From contig JAQUNT010000185.1 in NCBI GenBank assembly GCA_028717525.1, positions 1 through 5,523 on the forward strand: 5,523 nucleotides of DNA. The letters are read 5' to 3'. Below are positions 1-5,359 of this stretch, piece after piece. Within the stretch, counting starts at the first letter, position 1; each line of letters starts with the position of its first letter. This stretch comes from Elusimicrobiota bacterium. GTDB taxonomy: Bacteria > Elusimicrobiota > Elusimicrobia > UBA1565 > UBA9628. Position numbers and translations under genes: made by a program. Under the pieces are notes generated by a model, which was not told the DNA's origin, searched no databases, and was given only the letters and a program-made list of their open reading frames with translations.

Positions 1-19
1 TGGAGAGCACTGTAGCCAT
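1..19 (-). CDS. 5' end of an unidentified gene downstream of tdh (partial)
   Basis: An ATG at 19-17 opens a minus-strand frame that reads MATVLS before the window ends. It is preceded by AGGAG at 32-28 with an 8-nt spacer, which is a strong Shine-Dalgarno placed inside the last codons of tdh. The tdh TGA (26-24) lies only 4 nt before this ATG, so the two genes are probably co-transcribed and translationally coupled. In many bacteria tdh is adjacent to kbl (2-amino-3-ketobutyrate CoA ligase), the next enzyme in threonine-to-glycine conversion, so kbl is a reasonable guess from context. Six codons cannot show it, and any other gene is possible. Confidence 0.5.
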
Positions 20-23
20 TATA

Positions 24-1067
24 TCAACTCCTGCATTTGGACCAGTCCAGGATGAACTTGCCGGAATTCCCGGAGATCATGGCCGCGAAGCCCTTCTCAT
101 ATTCCTGATAGGGGAAGCGGTGCGTGATGACGGGCTTGATGTCGAGGCCGCTCTGCAGCATGGCGCACATCTTGTACCAGGTCTCGAACATCTCGCGGCC
201 GTAGATGCCCTTGAGGGTGAAGGCCTTGAAGATGACCTGGTTCCAGGGGATCTTGGTGTCGCCGGGCAATATCCCCAGCAGGGCCACGCTGGCGCCCATC
301 TTCAGGGCGCCCAGCATATCGTTGAAGGCCGCCGGGCTGCCGGACATCTCCAGGCCCACGTCGAAGCCCTCGGTCATGTGCAGCTTCTGCATGACCTCGG
401 CCAGCTTGGTGGAGCGCACATCCACCGCGTTGACCACGCCCACCTTGCGCGCCAGCTCCAGGCGGTACTCGTTGAGGTCCGTGATGACCACGTGGCGCGC
501 GCCCACGTGCCGGCAGATGGCCGCGGCCATGATGCCGATGGGGCCGGCGCCCGTGATGAGCACATCCTCGCCGACCAGGTCGAAGGCCAGGGCCGTGTGC
601 ACCGCGTTGCCCAGGGGGTCGAGGATGGAGGCCTCGTCGTCGGTGACGCCGTGCGGGATGGGGAAGACGTTCTCCGCGGGCAGGGCCAAGTACTCGGCGA
701 AGCAGCCGGGCCGGTTGACCCCGATGCCCTTGGTGTTGATGCAGAGGTGCCGGTGGCCGGCGCGGCAGTTGCGGCAGTGGCCGCAGACCAGGTGGCCTTC
801 GCCGGAGACCTTCTCCCCGACCTCCAGGCCCTGCACGTCGCCGCCCAGCTTGACGATGTCGCCCACGAACTCATGGCCCACGTGCATGGGCACCGGGATG
901 GTCTTCTGAGACCACTCGTCCCACTGGTAGATGTGCACGTCCGTGCCGCAGATGGCGGTCTGGCGGATCTTGATGAGGACCTCGTGCGCGCCGATGGACG
1001 GCTCGGGCACATCCTCCAGCCAGAGCCCCTTCTCCTTCTTCTTCTTGACCAAGGCTTTCATAGTCAT
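24..1067 (-). CDS. tdh: L-threonine 3-dehydrogenase
   Basis: This cytosolic, zinc-dependent medium-chain dehydrogenase oxidises L-threonine to 2-amino-3-ketobutyrate with NAD+, the first step of threonine conversion to glycine and acetyl-CoA. Numbering from the MKAL methionine, it matches the E. coli enzyme closely and almost without gaps. The catalytic zinc ligands C38, H63 and E64 and the neighbouring T40 and H90 are present. The structural zinc cysteines are C93, C96, C99 and C107. The Rossmann motif GAGPIG is at 171-176 and is followed by D195 in ITDLNEYR, as expected for NAD+. [12 protein letters not shown] (287-298) is a family signature. I chose the ATG at 1067, which gives 347 aa beginning MTMKAL, because an AGGCGG-like site lies 7 nt upstream (from its AGG). 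ATG 1061 gives 345 aa and is nearly as good. The ATG at 1106 would add residues with no family counterpart and overlap the upstream gene. The hydrolase gene ends 13 nt upstream. Confidence 0.97.
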   Translation of the reverse strand: MTMKALVKKKKEKGLWLEDVPEPSIGAHEVLIKIRQTAICGTDVHIYQWDEWSQKTIPVPMHVGHEFVGDIVKLGGDVQGLEVGEKVSGEGHLVCGHCRNCRAGHRHLCINTKGIGVNRPGCFAEYLALPAENVFPIPHGVTDDEASILDPLGNAVHTALAFDLVGEDVLITGAGPIGIMAAAICRHVGARHVVITDLNEYRLELARKVGVVNAVDVRSTKLAEVMQKLHMTEGFDVGLEMSGSPAAFNDMLGALKMGASVALLGILPGDTKIPWNQVIFKAFTLKGIYGREMFETWYKMCAMLQSGLDIKPVITHRFPYQEYEKGFAAMISGNSGKFILDWSKCRS

Positions 1068-1077
1068 GGTGCCGCCT

Positions 1078-1086
1078 ATGTTAGCA
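1078..1086 (-). promoter_or_regulatory. possible extended -10 element just before tdh
   Basis: TGCTAACAT on the minus strand fits TGnTAnnnT, with TAACAT (1083-1078) as the -10 hexamer. Its TAA is also the stop codon of the upstream hydrolase, so part of the match is forced by coding. If used, transcription would start near 1071, 3-4 nt before the tdh ATG. It could give tdh a promoter separate from the hydrolase. No clear -35 is visible, and chance is a real possibility. Confidence 0.25.
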
Positions 1087-2016
1087 TCCGACGCGGGGGC
1101 CGTCAAATGAGGAGAGGCCGGACTCCACCGCGTCGAGGAATCCCGTCAGCTCCCGCAGGTAGAGCGGCGTCTCCTCCAGGTGCGGCATGTGCGAGCTGTT
1201 CTCGAAGATTACCCAGCGCGAGCCCGCAATGCCCCGGTGGACCGTCCCGGCGATGGCGGGGGTGGCCTCGTCGTGGCGGCCGGAGAGCACCAGCGCGGGA
1301 ACGCGGATCTCGCCCAAGCGGGCCGTGATGTCCCAGTCCTTGAAGTTCCCGGTCACCGTGAACTCGCTCGGCCCGTTCATCGCATGATAGACCTCGGGGT
1401 TGCGCCCCAGCTGCGCGAAGGACCGGTTGAGGCAGTCGGGCCAGGGGTCCAGGCGGCAGACATGACGGCGGTAGAAGACCAGCATGGCCTCCTGATACGC
1501 CGGATCGTCCGTGGTCCCGGCCGCCTCGTGCCCGGACAGGGTCCTGCGGACCTCTTCCGGAAGCTCGGCGCGCAGCCGGCCGGTCTCGCTCGCCCACTGG
1601 CGCATGCTGGCGGGAGAGTCGGCGAGGATCAGGCTCGCCAGGCCCGAAGGCTTGGTCAAGGCGTGCTCCAACGCCAGCATCCCGCCCCAGGACTGCCCCA
1701 GGATGTGCACGCGCTCCAGGGCCAGGGCCCGGCGCATCGCGGCCAGCTCCTCCACGAACAGGGGCACGGTCCACAGGGAGGGGTCGTGCGGCTGGTCCGA
1801 TCTGCCGCAGCCGAGCTGGTCGTAGAAGATGACTCGGCGGCCCGTGGCCGCCATGGCTTCCAGCGGCTCGAGATAGTCGTGGGCGCCCCCGGGCCCGCCG
1901 TGGAGGCAAAGCAGGGGCAGCTTGCCGGGCGCCTCGCGCTCGCCCACGATGCGGTACCAGACCTTATATCCCCGGAAAGTCACCGTGCCTTCATGGACCG
2001 CGGCGGCCTGAGTCAT
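1081..2016 (-). CDS. Proline iminopeptidase-family alpha/beta hydrolase (peptidase S33)
   Basis: A 311-aa alpha/beta hydrolase of the proline-specific peptidase group, whose members remove N-terminal proline or other residues from short peptides. The oxyanion-hole motif HGGPGG is at 39-44 and the nucleophile elbow GQSWGG at 107-112 (Ser109). The acid is Asp249 in GRHDEATP, and the base is His276 in SSHMPHLEE, so the catalytic triad is complete. The cap region, including [13 protein letters not shown] and [16 protein letters not shown] (about 181-229), is characteristic of this family rather than of generic lipases or haloalkane dehalogenases. There is no signal peptide, so it is cytoplasmic. 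The start at 2016 is supported by GAGGAGG at 2028-2022, 5 nt upstream. It heads the tdh operon, which fits use of peptides and amino acids. Exact substrate preference cannot be read from sequence, so no symbol is given. Confidence 0.92.
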   Translation of the reverse strand: MTQAAAVHEGTVTFRGYKVWYRIVGEREAPGKLPLLCLHGGPGGAHDYLEPLEAMAATGRRVIFYDQLGCGRSDQPHDPSLWTVPLFVEELAAMRRALALERVHILGQSWGGMLALEHALTKPSGLASLILADSPASMRQWASETGRLRAELPEEVRRTLSGHEAAGTTDDPAYQEAMLVFYRRHVCRLDPWPDCLNRSFAQLGRNPEVYHAMNGPSEFTVTGNFKDWDITARLGEIRVPALVLSGRHDEATPAIAGTVHRGIAGSRWVIFENSSHMPHLEETPLYLRELTGFLDAVESGLSSFDGPRVGC

Positions 2017-2021
2017 GGGAG

Positions 2022-2028
2022 CCTCCTC
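2022..2028 (-). promoter_or_regulatory. Ribosome-binding site of the S33 hydrolase
   Basis: GAGGAGG on the minus strand ends 5 nt before the ATG at 2016. It is a near-perfect Shine-Dalgarno and fixes the start codon. It contrasts with the SD-less starts of the cyclophilin and mcsA genes. Confidence 0.85.
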
Positions 2029-2030
2029 GC

Positions 2031-2050
2031 GCGGGCCCTGCGGGGCCCGC
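2031..2050 (-). repeat. GC-rich hairpin in the leader of the hydrolase-tdh mRNA
   Basis: GCGGGCCC (2031-2038) and GGGCCCGC (2043-2050) form a perfect 8-bp inverted repeat around a 4-nt loop (TGCG). All eight pairs are G:C. With the predicted transcription start near 2052, the stem would sit at the very 5' end of the mRNA, just before the Shine-Dalgarno at 2028-2022. It may protect the 5' end or affect ribosome access. It has no U-tract, so it is not a classic terminator. Confidence 0.55.
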
Positions 2051-2058
2051 CGCGGTCC

Positions 2059-2067
2059 ATATTACCA
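2059..2067 (-). promoter_or_regulatory. Predicted extended -10 promoter for the hydrolase-tdh operon
   Basis: TGGTAATAT on the minus strand fits the extended -10 pattern TGnTAnnnT, with TAATAT (2064-2059) as the hexamer. It lies in a short AT-rich island within an otherwise GC-rich gap. The predicted start near 2052 gives a leader of about 36 nt containing the hairpin and the Shine-Dalgarno. I see no convincing -35, which extended -10 promoters can lack. Confidence 0.5.
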
Positions 2068-2113
2068 TAGCGGGACGGGGCCCGCCCGGCAGGGTCCCAA
2101 CCGGCCAAGAATT

Positions 2114-2122
2114 TGCTAGATT
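2114..2122 (+). promoter_or_regulatory. Predicted extended -10 promoter for the cyclophilin; leaderless start
   Basis: TGCTAGATT fits TGnTAnnnT, with TAGATT (2117-2122) as the -10 hexamer. Transcription normally begins about 7 nt after the hexamer, which here is position 2129, the A of the start codon. No Shine-Dalgarno precedes the ATG, so a leaderless mRNA is the simplest reading. No good -35 is visible around 2094-2099. Confidence 0.5.
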
Positions 2123-2128
2123 CAATCC

Positions 2129-2614
2129 ATGAAGACAGCCACCATCGTCACCAGCCGCGGAACCATCCAGATCAAACTCTTCGACGCCGAGTGCCCAGGC
2201 ACCGTCCTCAACTTCGAGAAGCTCGCCAACTCCAAGTTCTACGACGGCCAGAAGTGGCACCGGGTCATCAAGGACTTCATGATCCAGGGCGGCGACCCCC
2301 TCAGCCGCGACGGCGGCCCCGGCGTGGGCACGGGCGGGCCGGGCTACAAGATCGAGTGCGAGATCCGGCCCAAGCTCAAGCACGGCAAGGGTACCCTCTC
2401 CATGGCCCACGCCGGCTCCTGCGAGCACGACCCCGACACGGGCAAGAAGCTCTCCGGAACCTGCTCCAACGGCTCCCAGTTCTTCATCACGCACCTGCCC
2501 ACGCCGCACCTCGACGGGATCCACACCGTCTTCGGCCAGGTGACTGCGGGCCAGGACGTGGTCGACGCCATCCAGCAGAACGACGAGATCGTCTCGATCC
2601 GAGTCGAAGGCTAG
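2129..2614 (+). CDS. Cyclophilin-type peptidyl-prolyl cis-trans isomerase
   Basis: A 161-aa single-domain cyclophilin that catalyses cis-trans isomerisation of peptide bonds before proline. It has no signal peptide or membrane segment, so it is cytoplasmic. Active-site residues are visible: R45, F50, M51 and Q53 in [15 protein letters not shown]119 in GSQFFIT, L128, and H132 and F135 in LDGIHTVFG. The position of the cyclosporin-contacting tryptophan of human CypA (W121) is H127 here, as in many bacterial cyclophilins, so cyclosporin sensitivity is expected to be low (inference). Between MAHAG (92-96) and NGSQFF (114-119) there is an insertion, residues 97-113, longer than the short loop of minimal bacterial enzymes, with C98, H100 and C112. 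The start at 2129 lacks a Shine-Dalgarno and follows a -10 element directly. It is monocistronic, divergent from the hydrolase and convergent with the next gene. Confidence 0.96.
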   Translation: MKTATIVTSRGTIQIKLFDAECPGTVLNFEKLANSKFYDGQKWHRVIKDFMIQGGDPLSRDGGPGVGTGGPGYKIECEIRPKLKHGKGTLSMAHAGSCEHDPDTGKKLSGTCSNGSQFFITHLPTPHLDGIHTVFGQVTAGQDVVDAIQQNDEIVSIRVEG

Positions 2615-2632
2615 CGCACGGCAGTGCGCTAG
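2611..2632. terminator. Palindrome shared by two convergent stop codons; possible bidirectional terminator
   Basis: CTAGCGCAC (2611-2619) and GTGCGCTAG (2624-2632) form a perfect 9-bp inverted repeat with loop GGCA. The cyclophilin TAG (2612-2614) is in the left arm, and the TAG of the opposing gene (2631-2629) is in the right arm, so the 14 nt between the two coding regions lie wholly inside the hairpin. It could stop transcription from both sides. Neither strand has a T-run after it, so canonical Rho-independent termination is not assured. Confidence 0.55.
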
Positions 2633-3219
2633 GGCGTCCCGGCGTCCTGCGGACTGACCAGCAGCCGGCCCACGGGCCGCAGCGGGATCGCCGCGCGCAG
2701 GCGCAGGGTCGGCTCGGCGGGAGCTTTGCCGCTCTCCGCGGCCAGCAGCCGATTGGCCTCCGCGGCCAGGGTCTCGGCCTGCTGGGACACGTTCCCCAGC
2801 TCCTCGACGAGCCCCCAGGCCTGCGCCTTATGCTCGGCCTCCCGCATGTGCCGGTGCGCCAGCACGGCCTGGTCCAGGAGGGTGGCGAGGCTGCGGTGCA
2901 GCCGGGCGGTCAGGCGCCTGACCGTCCGGACCCGGGCCGCGGACGGCTCGTCGGGGCCGGCCGGAGGCTCGATGCCCGACAGCGCGGCGGCGAGGCCGGC
3001 GTAATCCCGGCCGAAAGAGTGCACGTCGCGCCGCAGGGCCCGCAGGTCGCCGGCGAACGCGGCACGCGCGGCCTCGGCCGCGGGGTCGCCCGTCGCGGCG
3101 CGGGCCATGCGCTGGGCGCGGAAGAGGAGGTCCTCGAGCATGCAGGACAGGACCACGACGCGGCCGCTGACATCCGACAGCTTGATCTCAGCCTGCTGGA
3201 GCGCCAGGATCTGGTCCAT
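2629..3219 (-). CDS. Uncharacterised helical protein downstream of DUF47
   Basis: A 196-aa protein that I do not recognise. It is rich in Ala, Arg, Leu and Glu and should be almost wholly alpha-helical, with no signal peptide or membrane segment. Likely helices span about 1-42, 46-82, 94-130 and 132-162, with a Pro/Gly-rich break at 83-93 and a basic, proline-containing tail at 165-196. Cysteine is rare (C26 only). I chose the ATG at 3219 because GAGG (3229-3226) lies 6 nt upstream. It starts 8 nt after the DUF47 stop, so the two are probably translated from one mRNA. An in-frame ATG at 3321 would overlap DUF47 by about 90 nt and adds an Arg/Gly-rich stretch typical of shadow translation. Genes next to DUF47 proteins often encode a Pit phosphate permease; this protein is not one. 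A four-helix partner of DUF47 is possible but is inference only. Confidence 0.8.
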   Translation of the reverse strand: MDQILALQQAEIKLSDVSGRVVVLSCMLEDLLFRAQRMARAATGDPAAEAARAAFAGDLRALRRDVHSFGRDYAGLAAALSGIEPPAGPDEPSAARVRTVRRLTARLHRSLATLLDQAVLAHRHMREAEHKAQAWGLVEELGNVSQQAETLAAEANRLLAAESGKAPAEPTLRLRAAIPLRPVGRLLVSPQDAGTP

Positions 3220-3227
3220 GGCCGGCC

Positions 3228-3854
3228 TCAGGCCTGCTTGACCAGGATGGTCTCGACGGTGTTGGCGATATCCTCGCACTTGTCGATGGCCGCCTCGACC
3301 AGCTCGTAGATCTCCTTCCATTTGATCACGTCGATAGGGTCGGGGTCGCCCTCGAAGAGCTTGGAGAGCGCCATGTCGCGGGCGTGGTCGCCGGTGTTCT
3401 CCAGGCGGTTGACCTCGATGCAGTAGTCCAGCACCCGGCGGGTCTTGGCCTTGTCCTGGAGGTCGCAGATAGCCTTGCGGATGGCGTCGACCGCCTGGTC
3501 CAGGATGTCGATGAGCTGCACCAGGTCGGGCGTGGAGTTCCGGATGTGGTAGAGGTGCATGCGGTTGCAGAGGGACTGCACCATGTCCACGATATCGTCC
3601 ATCTCGCCGGCCAGCTTGTTGATGTCTTCCCGGTCGAAGGGGGTGATGAAGGTCCGATTGAGCTTATCGTAGATCTCGTGCGTGGTGATGTCGGCCTCGT
3701 GCTCGATCTCGCGGATGACCTCGAAAGCCGTGGATTTGTCGTCCCAGTTCTTCACCAGCTCCTTGAAGGCCTTGACGGCCTTCGTGTTGTAATCGGCCTG
3801 GGCCTCGAAGAGCCTGAAGAACTTCTCTTCCTTGGGAAGCAGGTTGAAAGCCAT
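3228..3854 (-). CDS. DUF47 family (PhoU-like) protein
   Basis: A 208-aa cytosolic, all-helical protein of the DUF47/PhoU-like family, often encoded beside low-affinity Pit phosphate transporters and thought to modulate them. Hallmarks are IEHEADITTHEIYDKLNRTF (50-69) followed by ITPFDREDI (70-78) and EMDDIVDMV (84-92). The second half has an equivalent repeat, NRLENTGDHARD (149-160), and KCEDIANTVETILVK (192-206). The repeated acidic E/D-x-x-x-D patterns (E51/D55, D87/D90, E152/D156, E194/D195) resemble the metal-binding motifs of PhoU. The length is typical of the family. The start at 3854 is fixed by AGGAGG at 3864-3859. It lies 43 nt after the mcsB stop with its own candidate promoter in that gap, so it may be expressed with or without mcsAB. 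No pit gene is present in the window. Confidence 0.93.
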   Translation of the reverse strand: MAFNLLPKEEKFFRLFEAQADYNTKAVKAFKELVKNWDDKSTAFEVIREIEHEADITTHEIYDKLNRTFITPFDREDINKLAGEMDDIVDMVQSLCNRMHLYHIRNSTPDLVQLIDILDQAVDAIRKAICDLQDKAKTRRVLDYCIEVNRLENTGDHARDMALSKLFEGDPDPIDVIKWKEIYELVEAAIDKCEDIANTVETILVKQA

Positions 3855-3858
3855 GGGT

Positions 3859-3864
3859 CCTCCT
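3859..3864 (-). promoter_or_regulatory. Ribosome-binding site of the DUF47 gene
   Basis: A perfect AGGAGG on the minus strand, 4 nt before the ATG at 3854. It fixes the start and indicates strong initiation, in contrast to the SD-poor mcsA and mcsB starts. Confidence 0.85.
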
Positions 3865-3874
3865 GTGGGGCTCT

Positions 3875-3883
3875 AGTCTACCA
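3875..3883 (-). promoter_or_regulatory. Predicted extended -10 promoter for the DUF47 gene
   Basis: TGGTAGACT on the minus strand fits TGnTAnnnT, with TAGACT (3880-3875) as the hexamer. It lies in the 43-nt gap between mcsB and DUF47, directly after an AT-rich stretch. A start near 3868 would give a short leader carrying the Shine-Dalgarno. No clear -35 is visible. Confidence 0.4.
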
Positions 3884-3897
3884 ATTTTCCGTCAGGG

Positions 3898-4950
3898 TCA
3901 CTTCCCGCTCAGCCTGCGGCGGACCAGCGAGGCCCGCAGGACGGCCTGATCCTCTTCGCACAGGGGCTTGCCCGCCAGCATCGCCAGATGCGCGGACTGG
4001 GTCAGGATCATGAGCTCGTTGACCACGGCCAGTCCGCCGGGGACCTCCCAGCCCAGAGAGAGCCCCAGGCGCAGGGCCGAGAGATGGTGGCAGGATTCCG
4101 CGAAGGACAGCAGGCGCGCCCCGGTCAGGGCGCCGATGGAGCGGTACACCATGTCCTCCAGCCGGATGCGGCTGGAGCCCGCGGCCAGCTCCTGCCGGGC
4201 CTCCTTCTCGCGCCGCACCAAGGACTCCGCCGCGCTCTCCACCGCGGCGGCCAGTTCGGCCTCGGTGCGCCCCAGGGCCGTGGCGTTCGAGATCTGGAAC
4301 AAGTCCCCCATCACCTTGGTGCCCTCGCCGTAGAGTCCGCGCGCGATGAGCCCGGCGCGGGGCAGGGCCTCCAGGAGCTTGTTGAGCAGCCCCGCCAGGC
4401 CCAGGCCGGCCAGATGGATCAGCACCGAGGCCCGCATTCCCGTGCCCAGGTTGGTCGGGCAGGCGGTCAGGTAGCCCCAGTCCTTCCGGAAGGCGAAGTC
4501 CAGGGCGCCGGAGAGCTCGTCATCCAGGCCGCCCGCGACGCGCGCGGCCTGGCGCAGGTCCAGTCCCGGCGCCAGCGCGAAGAGGCGCAGGTGGTCCTCC
4601 TCGTTGACCATGAGATTGACGCACTCGCGCGGGTCGACGACGGCGCCGCCCGAGCCGGGAACAGACGCGAGCGTTGGGCTGATGAGGTGGCGTTCGGCCA
4701 GGAACCTGAGGTCGACGGCGTCGCAGCCGTCGAGCTCGAGATAGGCCGCGTCCTTGAGATAGGTCTGCCGCGCCGCGGCGAAGACCTGCTCGCGCACGGC
4801 GCGCAGCGCCGCGGCCCGGGCCCGGCCCGGGAACTGCGCCGCGGCGAGGTTGCGCGCCAGGCGCACGCGGCTGGCGAGCACCACGTCGGCGCTGGGCCCG
4901 TCGGCCTGGACCCAGCCCATGCGGCAGCGCAGCATCCCCTGGAGGTTCAT
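3898..4950 (-). CDS. mcsB: Protein arginine kinase McsB
   Basis: A 350-aa ATP:guanido phosphotransferase-fold kinase that phosphorylates arginines on proteins; in Firmicutes this marks them for ClpCP degradation. The phosphagen kinase signature is intact: ASRVRLARN (26-34) for nucleotide phosphate binding, NEEDH (116-120) with the catalytic acidic residues, the reactive Cys164 in CPTN (164-167), R173 in GTGMRAS, and GLYGEG followed by QISNATALGRTE (205-230). As in McsB generally, the N-terminal helical domain of creatine and arginine kinases is absent. The C-terminal phosphoarginine receptor motif RDxxRA appears as QAVLRA (335-340), losing the Arg-Asp pair. The start at 4950 overlaps the mcsA stop as ATGA and gives the usual McsB N-terminus. 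A longer open frame runs to 5433 but is antisense-like noise across mcsA. No clpC or ctsR is adjacent. Confidence 0.95.
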   Translation of the reverse strand: MNLQGMLRCRMGWVQADGPSADVVLASRVRLARNLAAAQFPGRARAAALRAVREQVFAAARQTYLKDAAYLELDGCDAVDLRFLAERHLISPTLASVPGSGGAVVDPRECVNLMVNEEDHLRLFALAPGLDLRQAARVAGGLDDELSGALDFAFRKDWGYLTACPTNLGTGMRASVLIHLAGLGLAGLLNKLLEALPRAGLIARGLYGEGTKVMGDLFQISNATALGRTEAELAAAVESAAESLVRREKEARQELAAGSSRIRLEDMVYRSIGALTGARLLSFAESCHHLSALRLGLSLGWEVPGGLAVVNELMILTQSAHLAMLAGKPLCEEDQAVLRASLVRRRLSGK

Positions 4951-5312
4951 GCGCGGGGCCGCGGGGTCTTGCCGCGGTGAACGGTGGCTCCCGCGTGGAC
5001 GCGGGGCAGGAGCGGCCGCAGGAGGGCCGCGAAATGGTCGTAGCAACGGGCGCAGCCCAGGCGGCCGCTCTCCCGGAAATCCGCCCAGGACGTGCCGCAG
5101 CCCGGGCAGCTCGCCGCGGCCGGGACCCGGACGCGGGGCGCGGCGGCCTTGGCGGCCAGCTGCAGGAAGGCGGCCATCGGGTTGACGGGGTTGAGCGGAA
5201 CGTGGGCCTTGGCCGCGCAGGCGGCGCAGAGCGCGGACTGGGAAACCTGGTTGTCGGCGATATGCTTGATGAAGACCACGGCCTCGGCCTTCTTGCAGGA
5301 CGTGCAGATCAT
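4947..5312 (-). CDS. mcsA: McsA-like zinc-binding activator of McsB, lacking the UVR region
   Basis: A 121-aa protein with four CxxC pairs: C3/C6, C29/C32, C69/C72 and C87/C90. This is the layout of McsA, the zinc protein that binds and activates the arginine kinase McsB. The segment CPGCGTSWADFRESGRLGCARCYDHF (69-94) followed by LLRPLLPRVHAGATVHRGKTP (97-117) is a strong McsA signature. Firmicute McsA proteins are about 170-185 aa and end in a UVR motif. This one stops right after GKTPRPR, and mcsB begins in the same bases (ATGA), so there is no hidden frameshifted UVR sequence. I chose ATG 5312 (MICTSC) because family members start at this point; ATG 5330 would add six residues. Neither start has a good Shine-Dalgarno, but ATG 5312 lies just after an extended -10, consistent with leaderless or near-leaderless translation. 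Confidence 0.9.
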   Translation of the reverse strand: MICTSCKKAEAVVFIKHIADNQVSQSALCAACAAKAHVPLNPVNPMAAFLQLAAKAAAPRVRVPAAASCPGCGTSWADFRESGRLGCARCYDHFAALLRPLLPRVHAGATVHRGKTPRPRA

Positions 5313-5319
5313 CGGCGAC

Positions 5320-5350
5320 CATCTTAACATTTTCCGGATTTGTTAAGATG
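5320..5350. promoter_or_regulatory. Perfect 10-bp inverted repeat: symmetric divergent promoter and/or operator
   Basis: CATCTTAACA (5320-5329) and TGTTAAGATG (5341-5350) are exact reverse complements separated by 11 nt that contain TCCGGA. Each arm holds an outward extended -10, TGTTAAGAT (minus strand 5329-5321; plus strand 5341-5349). Each also holds TTAACA facing the other way, a 5/6 match to the -35 consensus, but only 14 nt from the opposite -10. The minus -10 ends 8 nt before the mcsA ATG, and the plus -10 ends 10 nt before ATG 5360. The geometry resembles CIRCE (9-bp arms, 9-bp spacer), but the sequence is neither CIRCE nor the CtsR heptad. Confidence 0.6.
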
Positions 5351-5359
5351 AGTCCCCCC

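Noticed and set aside
1068..1106. Upstream tdh start (ATG 1106)
   Set aside because: It would overlap the hydrolase gene by 26 nt and add 13 residues absent from the family. A better-placed site precedes ATG 1067.
120..1328. Long plus-strand ORF (402 codons) opposite tdh and the hydrolase
   Set aside because: It is the antisense of two clear enzymes and spans both. High GC leaves such frames open, and the translation is low-complexity (His/Val/Ala/Gly-rich) with no family motif.
2113..3309. Plus-strand 398-codon ORF across the cyclophilin and beyond
   Set aside because: It is out of frame with the cyclophilin, crosses the shared palindrome and runs antisense to two genes. Its composition is Arg/Pro/Gly-rich, as expected for a shadow.
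3220..3321. Longer start of the unknown helical gene (ATG 3321)
   Set aside because: The extra 34 residues lie inside the DUF47 coding region and are Arg/Gly-rich. ATG 3219 has a well-spaced GAGG right after the DUF47 stop.
4805..4848. Dense GC palindromes and a repeated GCGCCGCGGC in mcsB
   Set aside because: They lie within codons for an Ala/Arg/Pro-rich segment and are explained by GC-rich codon choice; no regulatory role is suggested.
3988..4980. Plus-strand 330-codon ORF opposite mcsB
   Set aside because: It is antisense to a kinase with all its catalytic motifs, has no plausible ribosome-binding site that I can see, and its translation is low-complexity.
5320..5350. CIRCE or CtsR operator upstream of mcsA
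   Set aside because: The spacing of the inverted repeat resembles CIRCE, but the arms do not match TTAGCACTC/GAGTGCTAA, and no CtsR heptad repeat is present.
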